The position numbers and the translations under genes are program-made. From a virus, in IMG/VR virus record IMGVR_UViG_3300043438_000779, positions 1 through 23,616 of that record: a DNA stretch of 23,616 bases. The stretch is one strand, 5' to 3'. Below, piece after piece: positions 13,451-20,154 of this stretch; position 1 is the first letter of the stretch; each line of letters opens with the position of its first letter. The notes beneath the pieces are model-generated. The model was not told the DNA's origin, did not search any database, and saw only the letters and a list, made by a program, of their open reading frames with translations.

Positions 13451-15175
13451 ATGTCGCGTAGCCCAAGCAGTTTTTTTTCACAAAAAAAAACTAGGATATT
13501 ATTTTATCAAACTGGAATGCAAGGTTGGATCAAAGTTAATGTTTTGGTGTTTAAAACATATATTGATACGCTGTATCCAGAACTAGCAGAAAAATTAGAA
13601 TGGTTGTTGCCTATACAAGATGCAATGACTGACGATGAGTTACTACAACATATTAAACAAAACAATGTTGATATTTTATGCACCAGTCATTATCTTTGGA
13701 ACCATGATTTTTTAATCAATCAGTTAGCTCGTATCAAGCCTAAACTGCATATTCAAGCAGTAATTGCAGGTGGTCCCAGCATTGATGTCAACAACAACAA
13801 ATATTTTTTTGATCAACACCCCTACATTGACTATGCAGTGTACGGTGCAGGCGAACAGGCATTTGCAGACATTGTCAGTCATTTGGTATTAGAAACGCCC
13901 ATGATTGCATTCAACACATCCAACTGTGCCTGGAAAAACAATCAAACTGGAAAAACAAATGTGGCCAATTACAAGTTTGTAAAGATGTTAGAGACCAGTC
14001 CTTTTGTACACAATGCAGAACTATTTGGGCGTATGGTTGCAAATGCCAAGAAAAAAAATGTGACTAACGTAGCTGAGTGGGTCCCGTACACTCTCACAAG
14101 AGGTTGCCCGTATGCATGTACATTCTGTGATTGGAACAGCGGACTTGGAAACAAAGTGTCTCGGCGCAAAAACACCTATCAACAAGAAATTGATTTGTTC
14201 CACAAATTAGGAGTTAAAAACATTTATTTGTCTGACGCCAATGTTGGACAATATGATGAAGATGTTGACATGGTCGAATACTTTGCTCAAAAAAATCTGC
14301 AAGAAAATGCAGGTTTTCGTATATCAGGAAATTATAGCAAGTTAAACAAAAAAAACAATTTGAAAATGTTTAGCATTATGGCCGAAAGTGGTCTTGTGCA
14401 AAAGACTTTGAACTTCTCCATACAGGACATCAATGAACAAGTATTAAAAAACATTGATCGTCCGGATGTGGGGTGGGAGACACATGTAGCCATGGCTGAC
14501 GAATTGCGAGGGAAATATCCTCACTTGATTGTCAAAACTCAGTTGATTTGTGGATTGCCTGGACAAACAGTTGAATCGTGGCGACAGACCATGCAACAAA
14601 TTCTTGCAAAAAATATGTTACCAATTTGGTTTGTAAATGAACCATTGCCAGCCAGTCCTGCCATGTATGATCCAGAATACCAAAAGAAATGGGAATTTGA
14701 ATACGACAAGGCTGTACGTAAAGATTTTCAACAAAATTATTATGTAGGTATAATTCCTAAAAAGTGTGTTTCATTTAGCCAACATGATCTAGTAGAAATG
14801 TTTATATTATCAGGGATATGCGAGGCAATTAGTCTAATAAATTTAACCATGATACAACATGTTGGATCGCGAATAGACACTGAATTTATAATTGATAATT
14901 TGTTGCTCAGCGAAGGATATCGTATTTTATGTGACAATCTTTATAAAAATTGGTCCAACGAACAAATTTTTTATCTCACTCAAGATTTTTCAGGAAATGT
15001 TGCAAATTATTCTTGTGAAGTTGGGTACCATGGTGTAGAGTTGATTAACCACGAGAAATTTCTTTTGCAAGTTCAAAACTTGTTACCAGATGATCAAAAA
15101 GAACAGTTATCTCATTTGGCCAGAGAAAAAATCTTATTTCATTACGTTATGAAACTATATGCTGAATTGGCTTGA
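13451..15175 (+). CDS. Radical SAM enzyme with N-terminal B12-binding-like domain (copy 1)
   Basis: A 574-residue radical SAM protein. The N-terminal about 150 residues form a Rossmann-like domain of the cobalamin-binding type (VIAGGPS near 104-110, YGAGEQAF near 131-138), but the DxHxxG motif that supplies the cobalt-ligand histidine is missing. The radical SAM core follows, with C-x3-C-x2-C in RGCPYACTFCDWNSG (C219, C223, C226). Segments such as YLSDANVGQYDEDVDM and QLICGLPGQT match later strands of the barrel. The C-terminal about 150 residues are of unknown fold. Members of this broad class do methylations, cyclisations or rearrangements; the substrate is unknown. It lies 6 bases after iscU, and its stop overlaps the start of a close paralogue. 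Confidence 0.88.
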   Translation: MSRSPSSFFSQKKTRILFYQTGMQGWIKVNVLVFKTYIDTLYPELAEKLEWLLPIQDAMTDDELLQHIKQNNVDILCTSHYLWNHDFLINQLARIKPKLHIQAVIAGGPSIDVNNNKYFFDQHPYIDYAVYGAGEQAFADIVSHLVLETPMIAFNTSNCAWKNNQTGKTNVANYKFVKMLETSPFVHNAELFGRMVANAKKKNVTNVAEWVPYTLTRGCPYACTFCDWNSGLGNKVSRRKNTYQQEIDLFHKLGVKNIYLSDANVGQYDEDVDMVEYFAQKNLQENAGFRISGNYSKLNKKNNLKMFSIMAESGLVQKTLNFSIQDINEQVLKNIDRPDVGWETHVAMADELRGKYPHLIVKTQLICGLPGQTVESWRQTMQQILAKNMLPIWFVNEPLPASPAMYDPEYQKKWEFEYDKAVRKDFQQNYYVGIIPKKCVSFSQHDLVEMFILSGICEAISLINLTMIQHVGSRIDTEFIIDNLLLSEGYRILCDNLYKNWSNEQIFYLTQDFSGNVANYSCEVGYHGVELINHEKFLLQVQNLLPDDQKEQLSHLAREKILFHYVMKLYAELA

Positions 15176-16893
15176 TGAATACCACTATGATATCTGTAAA
15201 TAATAAAAAGTTAAAAATATTGCTGTATCACGCTGGTGGAACAAAGTCTTGGTTATATCCGGCTGTGTTGCATCTAAAAACCTATGTTGATATAACATAT
15301 CCAGAAATTGCCAAGCAACTAGAATGGCTAGTGCCTGTTCAACAAACAATGACCAATGATGAATTGTTGATATACATTGATCAATATCAACCAAACGTTC
15401 TTTGCACCAGTCATTATATCTGGAATCACGAATACTTGATAAATCAACTGGTTCAAATTAGATCACAGTTGCCTGCCCATGTCAAAGTCATTGCAGGTGG
15501 TCCCAGCATCAATGTCAATCTTGACCCTGACTTTTTTATCAAGCACCCTTACATTGACTATGCAGTGTACGGTGCAGGAGAACAGGCATTTGCAGACATT
15601 ATTAAAAGTCTAGTTACTGAAACTCCACTGATTGCATTCAACACATCCAACTGTGGCTGGGTAAATCACCATACTGATTTGCCTATTGTAGCAGATTATA
15701 AATTTGTAAAAATGATCAGTACCAGTCCTTTTACACACAATCGAGAATTGTTTGCTGAGATGACCCGCACAATTTTAGACCGTAACGGAACACTGTATTT
15801 GCCATACACATTGACCAGGGGATGTCCGTATTCTTGTACATTTTGTGATTGGAACAGCGGATTAGGAAACAAGATATCTCGACGCAAGAATACCTACCGG
15901 GAAGAAATTGATCTATTTTATGAACTGGGAATCAGACAAATTTATCTGTCAGATGCCAATGTTGGACAGTATGACGAAGATGTTGACATGATTGAATACT
16001 TTGCACAAAAAAATCTGCAACACAATGCTGGATTTAAAATCAGTGGCAACTACAGCAAACTACGCAAAGACGTCAACTTGAAAATTTTCAACATCATGGC
16101 CGAAAGTGGTCTAGTGCAAAAGACGCTGAACTTTTCTATACAAGACACCAATGAGGAAATATTGAAAAACATTGATCGGCCCGATGTGGGCTGGGAAACT
16201 CATGCAGCCATGGCAGATGAACTGACCACACGACATCCGCAGTTGATTGTGAAAGCACAATTAATTTATGGATTACCTGGACAAACGCCGTTGACCTGGC
16301 GGGAAACTCTGCGACAAATAACTCAAAAAAATATACTACCCATTGTATTTTTAAATGAACCATTGCCAGCCAGTCCTGCGGTGTATGATCCTGAGTATCA
16401 ACGCAAATTTCAATTTGAATACGTAAAATCCACAAGGATTAATCCAAATTTTGATTTTTATGTAAGCGAAATTCCCAAAAAATGTATTTCGTTTGATCAG
16501 CAAGATTTGGCAAAAATGACAGTGTTGTCTGGGTTCTATAATGCTCTAAGTGTGATAAAATTTATTACGATACGACACACTGGAATGCACATAGACATTG
16601 AACCAATTATTGATAATTTGTTAAACAGCAGCGGATACAGTATACTATGCAACAACCTCTATACCAACTGGATCAACGAACAAAAATTTTATTTTACTCA
16701 GGATTTTTTAGGAAACCCTATACTAAAATCTTGTGAGCCTATGTCATTTGGTGGGTCGTTAACAGTTGATGACCGTTTTATTTTACAGGTGTTAAAGGTA
16801 TTGCCTAGAGACGTATCAAAAAAACTTTTTCAATTGACTGTAAAAAGCGACTTCAAACAAATTGCCAACGAGCTATGCAACGAGATTGACTAG
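15175..16893 (+). CDS. Radical SAM enzyme with N-terminal B12-binding-like domain (copy 2)
   Basis: A 572-residue paralogue of the preceding gene, starting at the ATG that shares an A with the upstream stop (TGATG). The radical SAM cysteines are C217, C221 and C224 in RGCPYSCTFCDWNSG. The N-terminal Rossmann-like region again has GGPS and YGAGEQAF but no DxHxxG. The core is very similar to copy 1 (for example ISRRKNTYREEIDLFYELGI and NIDRPDVGWETH), while the N-terminal edge, the segment before the cysteines and the last 150 residues differ more. This pattern fits duplication followed by specialisation, for example to two substrates, or to form a heterodimer. iscA follows after 11 bases, so both enzymes are framed by Fe-S assembly genes. 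Confidence 0.88.
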   Translation: MNTTMISVNNKKLKILLYHAGGTKSWLYPAVLHLKTYVDITYPEIAKQLEWLVPVQQTMTNDELLIYIDQYQPNVLCTSHYIWNHEYLINQLVQIRSQLPAHVKVIAGGPSINVNLDPDFFIKHPYIDYAVYGAGEQAFADIIKSLVTETPLIAFNTSNCGWVNHHTDLPIVADYKFVKMISTSPFTHNRELFAEMTRTILDRNGTLYLPYTLTRGCPYSCTFCDWNSGLGNKISRRKNTYREEIDLFYELGIRQIYLSDANVGQYDEDVDMIEYFAQKNLQHNAGFKISGNYSKLRKDVNLKIFNIMAESGLVQKTLNFSIQDTNEEILKNIDRPDVGWETHAAMADELTTRHPQLIVKAQLIYGLPGQTPLTWRETLRQITQKNILPIVFLNEPLPASPAVYDPEYQRKFQFEYVKSTRINPNFDFYVSEIPKKCISFDQQDLAKMTVLSGFYNALSVIKFITIRHTGMHIDIEPIIDNLLNSSGYSILCNNLYTNWINEQKFYFTQDFLGNPILKSCEPMSFGGSLTVDDRFILQVLKVLPRDVSKKLFQLTVKSDFKQIANELCNEID

Positions 16894-16904
16894 TAAATAC
16901 TATT

Positions 16905-17228
16905 ATGATAACCATAACTGATCAAGCACGAAACAAAATCCAAAAATTGGTTCAAACCAAGGGCTATGCTGGCATACGTCTGGGGGTTAAAACTACCGGT
17001 TGCTCAGGGCTTGCTTATGTGTTAGAATATGTTAAAGAATACGAACCTGACGCTGGCAACATAAATTATGCTCAAAATGATTTCTGTGTGTTAGTTGACA
17101 AAAAACATGATGTATACCTGCGTGGCACACAAGTAGACTATGTACGCCAAGGCCTCAATGAAGGCTTTGAATTTACCAATCCCAATGAACGTGACCGCTG
17201 CGGTTGCGGAGAAAGTTTTAGAGTTTAA
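16905..17228 (+). CDS. iscA: A-type Fe-S cluster carrier IscA/ErpA
   Basis: A 107-residue A-type carrier, the same length as E. coli IscA. The three conserved cysteines are present: C33 in TTGCSGLAYVL and C99/C101 in RCGCGESF. A-type carriers receive clusters from IscU and pass them on, in particular as [4Fe-4S] clusters, to apo-enzymes that include radical SAM proteins. The gene follows the second radical SAM gene by 11 bases and ends the cassette opened by iscU. No Shine-Dalgarno sequence is visible. GTAAATA at 16893-16899 lies just before the start but is too close for a normal promoter, so expression probably comes from upstream. IscA, SufA and ErpA cannot be told apart with certainty from sequence alone. 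Confidence 0.95.
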   Translation: MITITDQARNKIQKLVQTKGYAGIRLGVKTTGCSGLAYVLEYVKEYEPDAGNINYAQNDFCVLVDKKHDVYLRGTQVDYVRQGLNEGFEFTNPNERDRCGCGESFRV

Positions 17229-17946
17229 TTTGTTAAATCCCAGATTTGATTACCAACCAGTACCACGTGTCACAATTGAAGGCAAACGCTACTATGCCAC
17301 ACCTGACGGAAACAAGTTACCCAGTGTCACAACCATACTTGACAAAACCAAAAGTGAGGAAAGCAAACGGGCTTTGCAGAACTGGCGAGCCAGAGTGGGT
17401 ACAGAAGCGGCACAGGCCATTACCACAGAAGCAGCCAACCGTGGCACCCGTATGCATACCTATCTTGAACAATATGTCAAAGAAGGCGTGATCAAAGATC
17501 GTGGTACGAATCCGTTCTCATGGGCCAGTCATGCTATGGCACACAAGGTTGTGGAATACGGTTTGAAGAATGTGAGTGAATTTTGGGGCATTGAGGTTCC
17601 GCTGTATTTTCCCAAAGTGTACGCAGGAACAACTGATGGTGCAGGCATACATTTAAATGAAGAAGCCATATTAGATTACAAGCAAACCAACAAGCCCAAA
17701 AAACGCGAATGGATTGATGATTATTTTGTGCAGTTGTGTGCCTATGCTGAAGCACACAATGAACTGCATGGAACACGAATCAAAAAAGGCGTAGTTTTGA
17801 TGTGTGTCAAACCCCAGCTGGATGAACAAATGAACATGATCACCCAGCCAGAATATCAGGAATTTGTGCTGGAGGGGCAGGAATTTGAAAAATATCGTGA
17901 CCTGTGGTGGAAAAAGGTTGAACAGTATTACTTGCTAAATATGTGA
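17185..17946 (+). CDS. PD-(D/E)XK exonuclease, RecB/Cas4-like
   Basis: A nuclease of the RecB-like PD-(D/E)XK superfamily, expected to trim DNA ends in phage recombination or host DNA breakdown. Visible motifs are an N-terminal LPSVTTIL, RGTRMHTYLEQY (motif I histidine region), GTTDGAG (acidic motif II), ILDYKQ at about 163 (D-x-K motif III) and YFVQLCAYAEAHNE (Q-x3-Y motif IV). The start is uncertain. The frame is open from 17140, inside iscA. I used the ATG at 17185 (44-base overlap with iscA), but the conserved part begins near FNLLNPRFDY, so TTG at 17230, two bases after the iscA stop, is also credible, as is ATG at 17158 behind AAGG. As I recall, similar nucleases occur in many T4-like aquatic phages. 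Confidence 0.82.
   Translation: MNVTAAVAEKVLEFNLLNPRFDYQPVPRVTIEGKRYYATPDGNKLPSVTTILDKTKSEESKRALQNWRARVGTEAAQAITTEAANRGTRMHTYLEQYVKEGVIKDRGTNPFSWASHAMAHKVVEYGLKNVSEFWGIEVPLYFPKVYAGTTDGAGIHLNEEAILDYKQTNKPKKREWIDDYFVQLCAYAEAHNELHGTRIKKGVVLMCVKPQLDEQMNMITQPEYQEFVLEGQEFEKYRDLWWKKVEQYYLLNM
17935..17941 (+). promoter_or_regulatory. Candidate late promoter variant (CTAAATA)
   Basis: CTAAATATG overlaps the end of the nuclease gene and lies 31 bases before the GTG start of the tail protein, with GAAGGAA between. The arrangement matches that before the gene at 11719. Tentative. Confidence 0.38.
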
Positions 17947-17965
17947 TACCCGAAGGAATCACACT

Positions 17966-19717
17966 GTGGCAATCGTACAAATATCAAGAATTACCGCCCG
18001 CAAAGGTCTGCAAGAAGATTTACCTCAACCCCTGGCAGGTGCTGAACTAGGCTGGGCAGTTGACGATCGTAGGCTGTTCATTGGCAATGGTGCCCTAGAA
18101 GAAGGTGCCCCTGTAGTTGGCAACACAGAGATCTTAACTGAATTCTCAGATATCTTAAGTTTTGCTGGACAGTACACTTTCAAAGGCGAAGCTGCTGGAT
18201 ACACTGCACAAACAGGTGCCACACCCAGTAGTCCAATTTCACAAAGCATACAAAGTCGACTGGACAGTTATGCAGTGATCACAGACTTTGGTGCAGTGGG
18301 CGACGGAGTGACTGATGACACAGCGGCTATCAATCGTGCATTATTCCAATTGTTCTGTGTGCAAAACAACACAGCTATTCGACGCAGTCTGTTTTTCCCT
18401 GCTGGCAACTACATAGTCACAAACACAATAAAAATCCCTCCTTATGCCAAACTCTACGGCGAAGGTGCCAACAGCAGTGTCATCAACTTCTTGGTGCAAA
18501 ACTGGGCAGCCAATACAGCGTATGCTGAAAGTACATTGGTATACTATGTTCCCAACAGCACATACTATAGAAGCATTGCCCCTGTGCCTGCCACAGGCAT
18601 TGTGATTTCAAATGCGTTGTACTGGGCTGCTGAATCATTGCCCAGTTACGTGGTACAAACCGCTGACAGTTTGCAACAAACAGGTGTAAACATTGCTACC
18701 AACGGTGCCACTCCGCCAACAAACATTGAAGTATCTAGCATGGCCATTGTGACAAATCAAATGAACAATGGTCTATTGATTGAAAATGCACAACAGTGTT
18801 CTTTCAGCAGCATGGATTTCACTGGTCCATTGACCACTGCTGATTTGACCACATCCGTGGATGATACTCGTGCAGTTGACTGGGCCAGCACTGTGAGTTT
18901 GCCATGCAAACAAGTAAATTTTGATAACTGTAAATTTTCGGGATTTACTTACGGCACGAATACTGAACAACAAATACAAGGATGTGTGGTCAGCAATGGC
19001 CAATTTGACACATTGTACCAAGGGGCTATACTAGGTGGTGCCACTCCCAGCAATGGCGGTCCCACTGGTGTAAAATTCATTGGCAATGTTTTTGACAACA
19101 TCTACGAAGAAGGCATTTTGATCAATGGTGTGAGTTTGAATGCCTCAGGTTACAATATATTCTATGATGTGGGCAACCACTTCAATGGTACAGCACTGCC
19201 AGCATCGGCAGTGATTACTATTGATGCCATCAACAACATCAGTGTTGGCGACATGTTCCAACGTGCCACAGCCTTCAGTGGTACCTATCCTAGAATTAAA
19301 ATCTTTAATGGTGCCACACAAACTGTGCCTGCCAGCATTGGCATTGACAGTGCTGCTCAAATTCAAATGGGCAGTTTCGTAAGAGAGACTGGCACACAAG
19401 CAACTCTCAGTGCTGGTGCTACTGCTACCACATTGTTCACAGTGAGTTCAGTACAGATCAAAGCATTTCAAATGGAATACACAATCACTAGAGAAACATC
19501 AGTGAGAACAGGTACTATAACAGTGGTCAATGATGCTGATGATAGTGCAGGAGATGGACTGAGTTACACTGACGATTTTGTGCAAAATTCAGACACTGAT
19601 GTAATATTAGAAGTTACTGACGTAGGCAGTACAATGAGTGTAAAATACACTACTGATGCCGTTAGAGCTGCTGGTAAAATCTATTACAGTTTGACACACT
19701 TGGGTCGTAGTTATTAA
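17966..19717 (+). CDS. Tail fibre/tailspike with Mtd-like N-terminus and pectate-lyase-type beta-helix
   Basis: A 583-residue tail protein. Residues 1-55 (ISRITARKGLQEDLPQPLAG, then AELGWAVDDRRLFIGNG) match the small N-terminal domain shared with the phage major tropism determinant and many fibres, which attaches to the tail. From about 105, ITDFGAVGDGVTDDTAAINR is the hallmark start of a pectate-lyase-superfamily right-handed beta-helix, and the body to about 450 shows beta-helix-like turns. The C-terminal about 110 residues form a separate beta domain. Such proteins bind or cut host surface polysaccharide. The start is GTG at 17966, supported by GAAGGAA at 17952-17958. No catalytic acid set could be assigned with confidence, so enzyme activity is open. 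Confidence 0.82.
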   Translation: MAIVQISRITARKGLQEDLPQPLAGAELGWAVDDRRLFIGNGALEEGAPVVGNTEILTEFSDILSFAGQYTFKGEAAGYTAQTGATPSSPISQSIQSRLDSYAVITDFGAVGDGVTDDTAAINRALFQLFCVQNNTAIRRSLFFPAGNYIVTNTIKIPPYAKLYGEGANSSVINFLVQNWAANTAYAESTLVYYVPNSTYYRSIAPVPATGIVISNALYWAAESLPSYVVQTADSLQQTGVNIATNGATPPTNIEVSSMAIVTNQMNNGLLIENAQQCSFSSMDFTGPLTTADLTTSVDDTRAVDWASTVSLPCKQVNFDNCKFSGFTYGTNTEQQIQGCVVSNGQFDTLYQGAILGGATPSNGGPTGVKFIGNVFDNIYEEGILINGVSLNASGYNIFYDVGNHFNGTALPASAVITIDAINNISVGDMFQRATAFSGTYPRIKIFNGATQTVPASIGIDSAAQIQMGSFVRETGTQATLSAGATATTLFTVSSVQIKAFQMEYTITRETSVRTGTITVVNDADDSAGDGLSYTDDFVQNSDTDVILEVTDVGSTMSVKYTTDAVRAAGKIYYSLTHLGRSY

Positions 19718-19722
19718 ACGCA

Positions 19723-20148
19723 ATGTGGCCTAGAGACTTCAGTGAGCGGCTGGAGAGTTGGGCACAGTTAAGACAGCAATGTCAGACACTGGACTCAGAG
19801 CCTGCTTTAACCAAAATCAATCAATGGTGGTTTCAGACTCCATGGACCGCTTATCATTTGCACTGGGACGACCAACAAGATTGGCCTGATCCCTGGCAGT
19901 TGTTGAGCGACAACCAGTATTGTCCGGTTGCAAGAGGCCTGGGAATCATGTATACTATCAGCATGCTAGACCGTGAAGACATGCAAGATGCCTGCATGAT
20001 TGAGTATCAAAGCGACAATTTAGTCCTAGTCGCTCAAGAGAAATATATACTGAATTGGGATCCTGATCAAGTCGTAAATATCAGCCTGGGGCGGTCAAAA
20101 CCCCGGCGGCAAGTCAGTCAAGAACAAGTAAAACAAAAAATTCGTTAG
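19723..20148 (+). CDS. Conserved phage hypothetical protein, Trp-rich
   Basis: A 141-residue protein, unusually rich in tryptophan, mostly in the first 60 residues (WPRDF, INQWWFQTPW, HWDDQQDWPDPWQ). A helical middle with an acidic patch follows, then a short basic tail (GRSKPRRQVSQEQVKQK). No known catalytic motif is seen. It lies 5 bases after the tail protein gene and 6 bases before nrdA, and there is no clear ribosome binding site. The location next to a tail gene may point to an assembly or chaperone role, but this is a guess. I recall similar small proteins in T4-like phages, uncharacterised. Confidence 0.6.
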   Translation: MWPRDFSERLESWAQLRQQCQTLDSEPALTKINQWWFQTPWTAYHLHWDDQQDWPDPWQLLSDNQYCPVARGLGIMYTISMLDREDMQDACMIEYQSDNLVLVAQEKYILNWDPDQVVNISLGRSKPRRQVSQEQVKQKIR

Positions 20149-20154
20149 GATAAA

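Noticed and set aside
13451-16893. Viperin-like antiviral enzyme among the radical SAM genes
   Set aside because: The proteins have an N-terminal B12-binding-like domain, a CPYxCTFC motif and about 570 residues, unlike compact viperins.
16893-16899. GTAAATA before iscA as a separate late promoter
   Set aside because: It ends only five bases before the start codon, leaving no room for a normal start site and leader.
20088-20104. GGGG...CCCC stem that might be a terminator before nrdA
   Set aside because: It has only four paired bases, lies inside a coding region and has no T run after it.
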